This document shows positions 24,724 to 36,210 of a stretch of 64,000 nt of DNA, in pieces. Position 1 is the first letter of the stretch; each line of letters starts with the position of its first letter. The notes under the pieces were generated by a model that did not search any database, was not told the origin of the DNA, and was given only the letters and a program-made list of their open reading frames with translations. Position numbers and translations under genes: made by a program. The stretch is from Macrotrachela quadricornifera (taxonomy: Eukaryota; Rotifera; Eurotatoria; Philodinida; Philodinidae), in the NCBI GenBank assembly GCA_022393335.1, contig JAJEKB010021880.1, positions 2,926,587-2,990,586 on the forward strand, written 5' to 3'.

Positions 24724-25101
24724 TACAGGGTATCCCAAAAGTAAAGAAACAAAGTTTGTTTTTTGATTTTTTTCTTATACAGGTTCAGCTACCTCTCATA
24801 TTTATACGACAGATACTAGATAGCATAAGTGAAAGATCTACCACATGAACAATATCTGAATGTAGTAATTATAATAAGGAAATATACGTGATTTTTAGCA
24901 AAACTTTTATAAAAACAACAAAACAGTAAAGTTACACGTACAATAATATATCTTTGTATACTATATTTAGATACTGTTCATATGCCACATTTTTCACTTT
25001 TGCCATCTAGTATCTGTGATATAAATATGAGAGCTAGCTGACACTCTATACGAAAAGAATTGAAAAAAACATTTTGTTTCCTTGCTTTCGGAACACCTTA
25101 T
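24724..25101. mobile_element. Mariner-type MITE in the pseudogene intron
   Basis: About 140-bp terminal inverted repeats (24724-24865 and about 24960-25101) begin CAGGGTATCCCAAAAGTAAA, with the other end reading AAGGTGTTCCGAAAGCAAGG. TATA flanks both sides, in keeping with TA target duplication. The ends resemble the CAGGGTGTCCC termini of Tc1/mariner relatives. The 95-bp centre does not code. Confidence 0.75.
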
Positions 25102-26419
25102 AAATACACTTTTTTCTATAATTTTGAAAAATGAATAATTCAAAAAGAATTATCATGTAATTTATTAGTTTAATCTAATTCGTTATTATAATCTATTAAT
25201 TTATATCAGTTCAATAATAGAGCTTTCGAGTAACACTGCTCATCATCAGTATGTATGCGAATAATGCCTATGAATAACTTCATTTTGAATTCATTTTTCA
25301 AAATTATTGAAAAATGTCCTATACTTATTATTTCAATTTACACTTTTGTCTTTTGTCTTTTGGTTTTTTCGTTTCTTTTCAAGTAACAAGCATATTAATT
25401 GAAAATAAGCGACCTTCTAATACATTTTGGTGCTTATTTTCAACATGCACAAATGTATAAATAATTGAATGAATGAACACTCATTATTAATCCATAAAAA
25501 GTATTGTCTTTTATTCTTTTTGTAAAAAATTTTTCGGTAAACCCGACTTCGATTCGGAAAATTTATATTTTGTTGTTTCTAGCTTTGAATCTGACTCCAT
25601 AGTTGTATGAATCAAATTTTGAAATTCATCGTAAGCCTCTATTTATAACCAATAATAGCTCTATAGAATCTTGAAAACATAAGCGTAGAAACTCTTAGAT
25701 ATTTCGAAAAAAATTCAATCTATAACATCAATTTTATCAGCTGAAGAAACTGTAAGAACTCGCTAGTTTTTACCGATCTAGAAGATATTTTGACCTCCAC
25801 CCATGTAATCAAAACATGGCAAGACATGATGTAATTTACATCATTTTTATGAATTTTTTTAAAGAAAAATGATGACCAACATCAAAAAAATGCGATTTCA
25901 GATGATGAAAGCGACATAATCTTTGAGGTTTTTTAAACGGCATCCCATGTTTTTACAATTTACACTCATGAAAATGATGACTTTTACATGAAAGTCATGC
26001 AATGAATATCATGAAAATCATTTCATGAAAATCATTAAAATATCATCAAAATCGCGCAGTATATGGCATTTATCAGTGACATATCTTATGTATTCAAAAT
26101 ATGGCAAAAAATGATGATTTCATGTGAAGAACACGAAAAAAGTTACATTTTTATGGTAAAACCAACATAAAAATCGATGCTTTTCATTTTCATCGATTAG
26201 AATGAAAACGTTCACCAGTTGCATTTGATGATTTTGATTTTTAATCAAAGTCATCAAGTGACATTGATTTTCAATCAAAATCATCAAATGCAACTGATGA
26301 AAATTCTCACTTTAATCGATGAAAATGAAAAACATCGATTTTTACGACGGTTTCATTATAGAAAATATCATTTTTCCGATTTTCTGGTTACATGGATATA
26401 TACTTTCCCTGGGTGCTTA

Positions 26420-26850
26420 CGAATCTATCTATCTAACTATCTATCTACTTACGCTCTTACTCATCTATTGAAGTACCTAATTGTCTAATCATCTATCTAT
26501 TTAGCTAATCTCTCTATCCATGTATTTATCTACTTATTTATTTGTCTATTCATCTGTAGATAAATAGATAAATGAATAGGTAGATAGATACACAGATACA
26601 TTCATCTATCTGTCCACCTATTTGTCTGTCTATTTACCTACCTATCCATGTATGTTTCTACCTATGTATCTAACAATCCAACTACACACCTATTTATATC
26701 TATCTATCTATCTATTTATTTATTTCTCAATCTACTTATCTATCCATCCATCTACGTATGTATCTATTTATCTGCCAATTAATATCTCGATTTACGGATC
26801 TATCTATCTACCTATCTGCCTACATATGTCTCTTTCACACATCATTTGAA
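26420..26850. repeat. Degenerate tetranucleotide satellite (CTAT/ATCT)n
   Basis: About 430 bp of imperfect ATCT/CTAC repeats interrupted by a short reverse-strand run (TAGATAAATAGA at about 26555). The open frame across it is the low-complexity translation SIYLPIYL-like and not a gene. Confidence 0.85.
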
Positions 26851-27119
26851 ACGTATGAAACGAGAACTTCAATTATAATACGACTGAAATACATTGTGGC
26901 GTCGACTCACGAAATGAAACCAAAAATAAAATGAGTTTCAGTAATGTCCTTCTCGACTCACATGTAGACTTAGCTGGCATACTTTGATTCGGTCTTTATT
27001 CAAAGATCAAGTTTACTGCGCTGCACAAAGTGGTCATCGATTAAAACGGGAATTACTTTATCTTAGTTCACCACCTATCTTTTCTACTTAATATGTAACT
27101 CATTTACTAATTTTAATCA

Positions 27120-27610
27120 ACGAATTGAATGAAATAAAAGACACTCAAGCAGGTCAGAACAGAAAAACTAATAAAGCAGCGCAGGGGTTAAACGAATTGA
27201 AGGCGAAAAGGAACTAAAACGAGAAAAAGAGACTAAAACGCTTGAAGTAAGTAAAAGAGGTAAAGAGAGTACAATGGGTAAAAAACCTAATGGCATTAAA
27301 GCATCTAGAATAGATATAAAGACTAAATCGACTAAAGAGTTTCTAAGGATTGAAAATACTAAAAGGAGTGAACGAACTCAAAACGCTTAAAATCAGAAAA
27401 CAGAGCAAAATAGTTAGAAACTCTGAAGACACTAAAGAAAGCAAATTTCTCTAAACAGTAGAAGAAAATAAGACAAGAGAGAGTAAAGGGACTAAATATA
27501 CAAGAATTCTAGGATGCAAAAGGCGCATACGAAGACAAAACGCACTAGCAAGACTAAAGGCAATTAGAACAGTAAAAGAGCTACATGACTTAAAGGAGAG
27601 ACACCAATGC
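27120..27610. repeat. Degenerate GACTAAA satellite
   Basis: Purine-rich tract built from GACTAAA/AACTAAAG words at about 10-20 bp spacing with many substitutions. It lies between two palindromic repeat blocks and has no coding signature. Confidence 0.65.
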
Positions 27611-29502
27611 AACTAAAAAATTAAAAAAAATAACATTTTTTCTGATCAAATACATATAAAAATCGATGTTTCCCATTTGTATTGATTAAAATGAAAATTT
27701 TCATCAGTTGCATTTCATGAATTTAATTTTTAATCAAAATCATCAAATGACTTTGGTTAAACATTGATTTTTAATCAATGTCATTTGATGATTTTGACTA
27801 AAAATCAATGTCACTTGATGACTTTGATTAAAAATCAAAATCATCAAATGTAACTGATGAAAATGAAAATCAACGATTTTTATGCCAGTTTCATCAAAAA
27901 AATGTCATTTTTTTCGTGTTTTTTACATGAAAGTCATCAATTTTTTGTCATGTTTTGATTACTTGGGTAGAGTAAGAAAGTTAATTTCTGCTAGAAAACT
28001 GAGGCATAAGATTTTGTGTGTTCTCACACATAGAGCTCTCTCTAGAAAACATTGAAAAGGGTATTTGTAAAGACAGATGTCGACATGTACTCTAAATTCA
28101 TCATTTTCCTGGTGAATTTTTTAAAACACATCGTGACACATGATGTATTTCACACCAATGTCATTCGATGAAAACGATGATAAAGTAATGAAAGTAATCT
28201 AATGATTTTGATTTTTCCGTAGTAATCAAAATCATGCGGTGAAAATGATGTAAAAGTAATCAAAACTAATGTAATGATTCTGATATTCTCAGATAATCCA
28301 AGTCATGGATGAAACTTGTGCAAAAGTGATGAAAATAATCTATTGATTTTTATTTTTCCAAAATAAACAAAATCCTGCGATGAAAATGATGTAAAAGTAA
28401 TGAAAATAATGCAATGATTTTGATTTTTCCGAAATAATCAAAGTCATCGAATGAAATTGATGTAAAATTAATGAAAATAATGTAATGATTTTGATTTATC
28501 CGAAGTAATCAAAATCATCGGATGATATTGATGTAAAAGTAATGAAAATAATGTAATGATTTTGATTTTCCGAAATAATCAAAGTCATCAAATGAAATTG
28601 ATGAAAATTTTAAAAATCACCATTTAAACGATGAAAATTTTGAAAATAACCATTTAAATGAAATGTGTTTGGTTTTTTAGTTACATGGGCAGGTCTGATT
28701 TAAAATCTAAATCGACCGCAGCTAATCGTTTTATTACTTCTTGACTGGCTACAACGCTCGCACAAATATCCAAAGTAAAAATATGAAACTTAAGCTTCTT
28801 CCTGGAATGTTTTCCTACTTTTTATTTCTAATATTGGAATATTCTTGCATCAGATGCTTCAAATTAGTGTAAGTATTTATTTAAAACTTTTTCAAAGTGA
28901 TATTAATGTCATGAAATAAATTTCGATTGATTATTTCATTTGTCTGATTTTTTTAAGGGAACTACTCTTGAAAATTTTTGGAAAGATTGAATATTAGAAA
29001 TTGTGAATTTATTATTGATCATAATATGTAGTTAAAATAATTATTTCTTATTTGAAAAATCTTTTTGAAATTTTTTTTAATTAGTATTTTTGTTCATTAT
29101 TGTCCAAATTTGGAAAAATTAGTTATTAAACATTGTGATAAGTTATATAATGCACATTTTTAAAAAACAAAACTTCCTTTTTTTTCATTCAAATTGAATA
29201 AATATTTTTTTATTTAGTATTTTTTATTATATTTGAGCAGACATTATCCTTTTTTAAAACATATTAACATTGCATAATGTTCTCAGATTGGTGATCAAAG
29301 AATTAAAAATAATTAGGTGGAATTTTTAATATTGGATGAGGTATTTATTTTATGATTGTTATCTAGTTCAAGTTGTCGTAATTTAGAATGTTTCAATATA
29401 TCATGGTGTATGAATATATCACACAATGGTATTCGAATTTTAGCTGAATCATATCCAAAATTAATAAATTATAAAGCTGAAGGATGCACACAAGTAGAAT
29501 GA

Positions 29503-30263
29503 AGAAAATTTATTTTTACTTTCTTGCGTTCTACACTTAGATAGATTATTATTTTCTTTTCTGATACTATGTGTTAGTCATATATGTACAAATACATTTC
29601 ATTTTCTTTATATTTAACAAATAGCTACATTCTAATACCGTATTTATTTTAATTCTCATTCAAATCATATTTATAATGCCCAAGTCAGCCCTTGCGCCAT
29701 TTGTACGCGCACCGAATATGACGTACGCATCAAAGATGCAGATTTAGGCAAGAGCTTTGTTTGGATCTTTTTTGTGAAATATGTATTGCGACAACAGTCA
29801 ATGAAAAATTATCAATAATCAGCATGAAGGAACATGGTAATAAAAATTAATCCAATAAAAAAAAAGAATAATTTAATAAATTTGTTTCTTTTAGATGCTC
29901 TATTAAGATATCTTGAAAAAGATGCTGAATCTCAAAAATGTAATGATTGCAACAAGGTTATACGGTTTACTAAATAATAACGGAGAAGTAATTATTTTTT
30001 TTCGTAATACTAAATATATTGTTTGTTTTAGTTATACTGTATTGATTGTGGAATAAATAAAAAAACCATTCAACAACATCATTATTAAAAATAAAAACGT
30101 TAAAGGAAAAAAACGTAGTATTAAAAAAATACGTACAATAATAAAGTAACAACAAATAAAAACTAATTATTACTTATCATTTCATTTTAAGTTTCAGTTT
30201 TAGTCATTGAATATTAACAACAATTCAAATTGAACATATGAACATTTGATTAACTTTTTTTAA
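29503..30263. other. AT-rich spacer
   Basis: Between the pseudogene and the hAT element. Apart from a possible LRR-exon scrap at about 29896-29975 and a CNDCN...CIDCG pattern, nothing is recognisable. Confidence 0.35.
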
Positions 30264-30271
30264 ATACATAA
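30264..30271. repeat. Left 8-bp target-site duplication of the hAT element
   Basis: ATACATAA immediately precedes CAGAGATGGGA and is identical to 32687-32694. Confidence 0.9.
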
Positions 30272-31041
30272 CAGAGATGGGATCGGTTGGAATTTTTCCT
30301 TAACCGAACCGACCGTAACCGAAAAAAATTGTAACCGAGCCGAGCGTAACCGACCGATTTTTTAAAAACTCTCAACCGAACCGACCGTAACCGAGAAACC
30401 ACCTAACCGAACCGAACGTAACCGGCCGAATTTTGAAAATTTTCAAGCTCAACCGATCGTAACCGACCGAATCTAGAAAACTTTAAACTAAGTGGGCCTG
30501 AGCCTAATTTAGGAAGAGTAGAGTTAATTGATGTAAATTATGACCTTAGCGCTTCATAAAAAGACATTCAAATATACATTAATCTTTATAATTTATTTTC
30601 ATTTAAGACAATCTCTTGAAAAAATTGCGCACTGATTTTCGATTTGTCAACTTATGAGAACGCGTTTCCTGCCCTAAGAAATTGCACATAGGGCTGAAAA
30701 TTTCAAAGCATACTGGGGATGGGTCATCCTCACATCATTAAAAATTTCAGCGCCGTTCCTTGATACTTAGCTAGAGATACAGCAACTTTATTACACATGT
30801 CTCTTTATGTACTATGGCTCTCAGTATCCCCAGCACAACTGTATCACTTTACAAAACAGAGTCAAATATTCTTGTTTTTGAAAGCTCGTCTCTAGAACTA
30901 GCCTACCTCGTGGCTCTTTTTTAAAATAAACTATTTTATTGTCATATAAAAATATATCTCTATAGAAAAGTACGAATTTAAAAAAAAAGGATCACGACGT
31001 AGGCTAGTTCTAGAGACAGCTTTCAAACAAAAAGAACCATA

Positions 31042-31758
31042 CCTATATAATAAAACGCAGTTGTCTGTGTGTCTGTTACCAGGTCAACGGTCAAATGAGG
31101 CTACAGGGGAAGCTCGCAAGCGCTACTTATGGAAGTACCCATGGACCTTCAAGCGCTATACTATGGGGGTAGTTGTAGACCCTCAAAGGCTATACTATGG
31201 AGGTACTCAAAGTCCCTCAAGGGCTATATTATGGAAGTACCCATAGATCCTCAAATGCTATGCTATGAGGATAGTCATAGATCCTCAAGCGCTATATTAT
31301 AGGCGTACCCATAGATCTTCAAGTGCTATACTATGGAAGTACCCACATATCCTTTAGGGCTATACTATGGGGGCACTCATACACCCTCCAGTGCTATACT
31401 ATAGAAGTACCATTAGACCCTCAAGGGCTATACTATGAGGGTACTCATAGATCCTTCAGTGCTATAGGATGATGGTATCCATGGACCCTCAAAGGCTATA
31501 CTATCGGCTTATCTGTAGGTCCTGAGCAGACGAACGCAATAAGGGATAAGGCTACACGAGGAACAAGTGAGATAAAGCTATAAGATCAAAGGTTACATAG
31601 ACTATAAAAATATGTTCGATATAGGATTATGACGCTGTAGGGCCATCTATATATATAAAGTCGAGCGTTCTTATGCTTTTATCGAATGAAAGATCAAACC
31701 TTTAATGTCATACGTTAAAGGAGAAAAAAAAATGTGCATTATGCACCAATTTTGCTAG
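31042..31758 (+). mobile_element. Putative non-autonomous Helitron nested in the hAT element
   Basis: The 3' end shows the Helitron signature: a hairpin GTGCA-TTA-TGCAC at 31734-31746, 8 bp, then CTAG at 31755-31758 followed by host T. The left end is CCTATATAATAAAACGCAG after host A at 31041, close to the TCTATATAATAAAA starts of many Helitrons, although the canonical TC is CC. It carries the 34-bp minisatellite, as Helitrons often do. No Rep/helicase gene is present. Confidence 0.55.
31115..31530. repeat. 34-bp minisatellite, about 12 copies
   Basis: Tandem units of the form CTCAAGGGCTATACTATGG + GTACTCATAGATC, 34 bp each with 10-25 percent divergence. Because 34 is not a multiple of 3 no repeat protein is maintained. 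It lies inside the Helitron-like insert. Confidence 0.85.
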
Positions 31759-32023
31759 TTATATATATAATAAGAATCGAGAGAATTTTTGGAGATAGGA
31801 TAGGCTACTTTTAGACCCTTGTTTGGTTCATATCTCTATCAAACATCAGGGTATTGAGCTGAAAATTTCACCAGTCTCCTCACTTCAGCCCCAACATATG
31901 CTCCAACTTTCAGCCGATTTGAACGCTCCTAAGCTGAGATCAGTTTTTGAGAGGGGAAGGGTGGACTTCAGCAAAAATAATCTTTTTGCAATCTTCTGAA
32001 AGAAAAAATAACACAATTTTACA

Positions 32024-32179
32024 TTAAGTTAATTTAACTTCATCTGATTGATGAAGCGTTTGTTCATACATTTTATATGAATGATTGAAAACTATATCAT
32101 TGACCAAGTCTGGAGATAATTCCGAACGTTTTTCAGTGATTATGTTATTATTTTCGAATGCTTTATTAGCAAATAGTAC
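32024..32179 (-). pseudogene. hAT transposase C-terminal (hATC dimerisation) remnant
   Basis: Open stretch ending in TAA at 32024. Its centre, NNNIITEKRSELSPDLVND, matches the hATC signature (S-x-AGNII-T-x-KR-x-x-L-x-P-x-x-V). The downstream tail is short. The upstream transposase, including the catalytic DDE region, is absent. The minus orientation within the element shows where its gene once lay. Confidence 0.7.
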
Positions 32180-32686
32180 TTACTGATTTAATTGAATACC
32201 ACTAATAAAAATTGATTATTAGCAGCGACTCTTTGAGCAGTAGTAACAAAAATGTAATATCACCAACAAAAGTTAAATACAGCAACAACGAACAAAGGAT
32301 ATTTAAAAAATTCAAAAAATGCATAAAGATTACGCGAATCATCACATTGAATTATGACTTGCCTAGCTCTTATAAGAAATCAAAAAATGCGTGATATCAT
32401 CTGGGTAACAAGTGACATATACTTATATTGTTTCATCATTTTTTCTTATCTTTCGCGAGAAAATTCTCTAAGCCGGAATAAAAAAAATAATTTCGATTCT
32501 TTGCAACCGAACCGAATATAACCGACCGAATATTTTAAGAAATATCAACCGAACCGACCGTAACCGAAAAATCTTTAACCGAACCGAACGCAACCGATCG
32601 AGTTTTTAAAATGTTAATAACCGAACCGGTTTCGGTTACGGTCGGTCGGTTCGGTTCGGCCAAAAACCGAACCGGTCCCATCTCTG

Positions 32687-32694
32687 ATACATAA
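32687..32694. repeat. Right 8-bp target-site duplication of the hAT element
   Basis: ATACATAA directly after CCCATCTCTG, identical to 30264-30271. Confidence 0.9.
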
Positions 32695-32702
32695 AGTATG
32701 TA

Positions 32703-32967
32703 CACTGTAAATTTTTTGGAAATTCTAGAAATGCTTTGGTACATTCAAGCGATTTTTAAATTTTAGTATTCGCTAGTTGATTTTCGAGTTTTTATGAAAT
32801 CTTTGAATTTCGCGAATGTATGAATTCAAATTTACTTCCCAGCAAAAAACTGTAAATTGAAAATCGCTGGTGATTTTCAAATAGTTGGAAAATGTTGGTC
32901 GAATTCATATAGGCATTTCTAGAATATCCTTCAAAAAACTCTATAACTTATTTTCTAGTTTACAGTG
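32703..32967. mobile_element. Short TA-flanked MITE
   Basis: 265 bp with inverted ends CACTGTAAA and TTTACAGTG, and inner paired blocks TTCTAGAAATGC and GGCATTTCTAGAA. TA flanks both sides (32701-32702 and 32968-32969), consistent with a Tc1/mariner-type insertion. It starts eight bases after the hAT right duplication. Confidence 0.65.
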
Positions 32968-32969
32968 TA

Positions 32970-34084
32970 TAGATTAAATTTTCATAATGTTGCGAATGTA
33001 ACAATATCGATATCAATACCAATGCTAGAATTAACTTTGAGTTAAAATCAAAATCTGATTATATATGGTTTAATACAAACCTTTATTAGTTATGATGCAT
33101 ATATCATGCCAAGATATAAATGTGAACAACCCAGGAAAATCAGCTTTTTAAAAAATTATTATGATTTTTCAATATAAATGGTACTGATCATGGATTACGA
33201 AACTGCTGCATTATAGATCGAGAGAAGTCTTTGATTGATCTATCGCTGAGTGAATGCCATCTTGAGGGGGTCAAATCATATTTATTTTTAGTTTATTAAA
33301 TCATGCATTATATTATCAAAAATTTAAATTTTAAAATAAATTAAATTATTGCATCTCTTTGAGGTTTTATAACTTTTCAAGGACCATCTTACAAGGGAAG
33401 ATCCCCAAGTATGTGCCGGAGATTCCAATGAAAATGATGTGAGTTTGTTAAGTTAAGTATACCTATCTCAGGCATGAAACAATTAGCAGCTACGGGTGCT
33501 GTTATAAAAAGTTATAGCCAAAACATTTTCCAAAAAATTGACACATGTACTTCGCTATACAGGTTTTTTCCTAAGAATATTTTTCTTGAGTATTTTTTTC
33601 ATAAGAATTTTTTCTTCAACCATGATAGTTACAGCTGAGTTGCATGCCGTTTTATAAAGTACTAGTAGTTCTAAGTCTTTTATTAATGTTTATGATCATT
33701 CATAAAAAAGTGGTTGAAACAAAGAATACGATGGCAATAGCTGCAGCAAATGAAAGAGTAGTCATCGCACGCTACCATAGAACAGAAATCTTCATCAAAA
33801 GAAAAACACACATCATGAACATTCATCTTTTGAAGTATAGCCACTCGAATACCAAGAATATTTGATCGTAGGTGAGAATGTTTTAGCTGATAGTTAATTA
33901 TGTATCAAAGAATGCATTTTCAAAATGCAGTTTCTAGAACAGATGTCAATGTTTATTTGATCAATAGCCACACGATCATAAATTTTTTATTTGAAACATT
34001 TCCATTGTCAGAAAATAACGATCCAACGGTTGAATATCACCGGTTGTTTTTTCGTAGAATCTGCATTTGCTTACAAGTGATATT
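32970..34084. other. Spacer with unidentified repeat-like DNA
   Basis: No gene is recognised. A short open frame at 33644-33865 begins with a hydrophobic stretch but lacks family features or splice support. Confidence 0.35.
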
Positions 34085-34460
34085 TTCAATGAAAATATCA
34101 TTATAAATGCTGGGATCAGTCTGACCTGACCAGGAGTCCAGTAACAGTAAACAATCTTCGGAAGCTGATGGACTTAAAACATTTTCAGCCCAATACTGAA
34201 TATGTTTTTAGTCAGTTTTCCACTCTTACTACAGCTAACATTAATGTTACTCGCTTGACAAATTGATTGTTTAACACGCGGTCCATGTTTTCCTGTAGGT
34301 TCTTGTAAACATATAAAAACCGGCTCAATTAATTCTCCAGCCATACCAATGATCGGCATAATCGTGTATGAATGAGTAACAGCATTCATTGATTTGACGT
34401 GACCTCTTATTATTTTTTCACCGATTATTGCGAGAGTAATGTGTTTCGGGGATCATTTTG
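34085..34460 (-). mobile_element. Decayed DDE (pogo/mariner-like) transposase fragment
   Basis: The translation TLAIIGEKIIRGHVKSMNAVTHSYT...PIFICLQEP-like part aligns residue by residue with GTLSRKGENITIGSVRSINATTHSYT...LYLCLKEPKG of the copy at 62955-63970. After a frame change it reads CLLLLDSWSGQTD (about 34100-34145), keeping the second catalytic Asp context of the DDE fold. N-terminal parts upstream are only weakly recognisable. Confidence 0.68.
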
Positions 34461-34554
34461 GAAGCTCAATTTTTCAGTGATAATTTCATGTTTCAATTTA
34501 CGCGAACCAACTTACTTCGTCTTTGCACAAAACCAGTAACCATATCTCTACAAC

Positions 34555-34800
34555 ACTTTTCGACTTCTCCTCGTCAGATGGGAAATGGATCAACGATTTC
34601 TTCTTGCAAGTTTTACATTTCTGCTGGAAAAAAACCACTTCTCTCTGAATTTCTTCTTAGAATGAAAAAGAAGTTTACATTTCTCTCTATGTCTTTTCGA
34701 CTTCTCCTCATCAGATGCGAAATGGATTGTCGATTTCTCTTTGAGTAAGGTTTAACTGTATGTTTGTGGCTTCTTCTAAAAAAGCATTTCTCCTTGTCTT
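34555..34800. repeat. Two-copy direct repeat
   Basis: TTTTCGACTTCTCCTCGTCAG at about 34557 recurs as TTTTCGACTTCTCCTCATCAG at about 34694; both are followed by ATG-GAAATGGAT and CGATTTCT. The unit is about 137 bp with substantial divergence. Function unknown. Confidence 0.5.
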
Positions 34801-35781
34801 TTTGGAGAGTAAAGCATTTCTATTGGAACCGGAACAATTACTCCTTCGAAAGGGGATATTGCCCAGCTCTCCAATTGTAATGAGTTCTATTACTCACAAA
34901 TGATTTATAATTATATCCTCTATAAACAAGTAACGATCGTCTCTTCGACTAGCTTAGCCCTCGACTGAATAGTTATATTTACTTACCTATGATTTTATTT
35001 TATTTCTCTGATATAACCGATGGCAACATCATATGAGTGTAACTGAGTATACATGTTATAATACTATAATCTTAAACTTTAATAGTACAATTAATTTAGG
35101 ATTTTAATTATTCTCTGAATGAAAATCGCCATTTTTCTCGATTGTACCTACGCTGAAAAAAGGTGTTTCGCGTAACCTTTGCGATTTCGTAATACTTCAC
35201 CAAATCTTTAGAGTATCGTACAAATGCACAAAATCTGAAAAAAGTTTCGTAATCTCACAAATTTGGTTAATGCTCGTCAAGTTTTCATAATAACTTCCAG
35301 GTTTCTCAGCAGCAAAAGTTTCCCACTAAACCTCAACAATTTCGTACTAAGCCCTTTTTTTTCGACTCGTATGTATGATGCGAAACCCTAAGATCAATCA
35401 AAAAGAACCAATTAACTCTAGTCGAATCTGCCACATTTATCCGACATTCTTTCTGCAATTAATCTTAGATATTTCATTGATCAATTCAGATCTTGTACTT
35501 TTCCGTAAAAAGCCACCTCCTCTATTACATAGGTCACGCGAAAAGTTTTTTCGCCCAAACCACTTAAGAGAGGTATGTACAGATTTCCGAAAAAAGAAAT
35601 TTCTGAAATTTCCGAAATATAATTTGTTCTGTAGAATACTAATAAACATGTATATATAAAGGTTGGCACCAAAACATGCAAATGATGGAGAAATTAGACA
35701 GAAATTTCGAAATTCTTAACTGTTCGACTAGATACTAATAGAAATATCCATCCTAGAGAAGATCAGACGTATTTGGAAATT

Positions 35782-36210
35782 TAAGAAAGAACACCGACAG
35801 ATAAGACCGTAAATCTGCCACCCCAGGAGTGCTTGATCCGAGTTATCTAGAAAGAGAGACCTCAAAATTCTATATTTTTATCAAATATTTCTAGCAGTTT
35901 TCAATCTCTCCAAGTGAGTTTATCAGAAGCGATTAGATTCAAAGACACAGCACTTTTCTGAGATAAGTCGAGATTACGAAATTGTGGTGACAGTCAGTTA
36001 TAACCAGAGAAATCTTTAACTAAATATCGCTGGCGAAATGCTGTACTTTTCAGCTTTATAGCGAAATATAAACTTACTTGGAGAGAATGAAAACTGCTAG
36101 AAATATTTGATAAAAGTGTAGAATTTTGAGGTCTATCTTTCTAGATAACTCAGATCAAGCACTCCTGGAGTGCAGATTTACGGTCCTATCCGTCGGTGTT
36201 CTTTCATGAA
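35782..36210. repeat. Large fold-back element
   Basis: Arms of about 142 bp (35782-35923 and 36068-36210) are roughly 90 percent identical in inverted orientation, sharing AAGAACACCGAC, GTAAATCTGC, AGTTATCTAGAAAGA and ATCAAATATTTCTAGCAGTTTTC. The centre is 144 bp. No coding potential is present. The high arm identity makes it one of the younger insertions here. Confidence 0.8.

Larger units (their letters stand above)
25795..28690. repeat. Cluster of palindromic repeats with ACCCATGTAATCAAAACATG ends
   Basis: The motif ACCCA(T/A)GTAATCAAAACATG occurs at about 25799 (plus), and on the minus strand at about 26385, 27950 and 28680 in variant form. Inside, words TTTGATGATTTTGATT and TCAAAATCATCAAATG alternate as dense inverted repeats (26200-26340, 27700-27900, 28180-28630). 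It appears to be two or three fold-back elements of one family, split by the satellites at 26420 and 27120. Confidence 0.6.
23901..29502 (+). pseudogene. F-box/LRR protein (FBXL2/FBXL20-like) pseudogene
   Basis: Remains of an SCF ubiquitin-ligase substrate receptor. Exon 1 (23901-24166, donor GTACTC) ends in VKKELILR, the start of the F-box helix (LPKELLLRIFSFLD in FBXL20). The rest lies 4.6 kb downstream: FSYF at about 28811, then WNILASDASN at 28835-28864 followed by TAG where FBXL20 has Trp (ALDGSNW). LRRs follow: CPNLEKLVIKHCDKL at 29101-29160; LKHINIA-stop-CSQIGDQRIK at 29233-29325 (TAA where Ser is expected); and CRNLECFNISWCMNISHNGIR...GCTQVE at 29367-29502, ending in TGA. Possible further scrap DALLRYLEKDA lies at about 29896. 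Several stops and frameshifts make it non-functional, while the LRR exon remains easy to recognise. Confidence 0.72.
30272..32686. mobile_element. hAT-superfamily transposon, internally rearranged
   Basis: A 2,415-bp element with inverted ends CAGAGATGGGATCGGTT (left) and AACCGGTCCCATCTCTG (right) and an exact 8-bp duplication, the hAT hallmark. Subterminal regions (30290-30480 and 32505-32670) are packed with CCGAACCGACCGTAACCG repeats, likely transposase-binding sites. A hATC transposase remnant lies on the minus strand at 32024-32179. An inner inverted repeat (about 30878-30915 and 30985-31027) and a Helitron-like insert (31042-31758) fill the centre. No full transposase remains, so it is non-autonomous now. 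Confidence 0.88.

Noticed and set aside
26219..26849. Open frames reading YLPIYLSIYL-like proteins
   Set aside because: Translation of a tetranucleotide satellite and palindromic repeats.
31061..31246. Open frame over the start of the 34-bp array
   Set aside because: The unit length is not a multiple of three and the frame breaks; it is repeat-derived.
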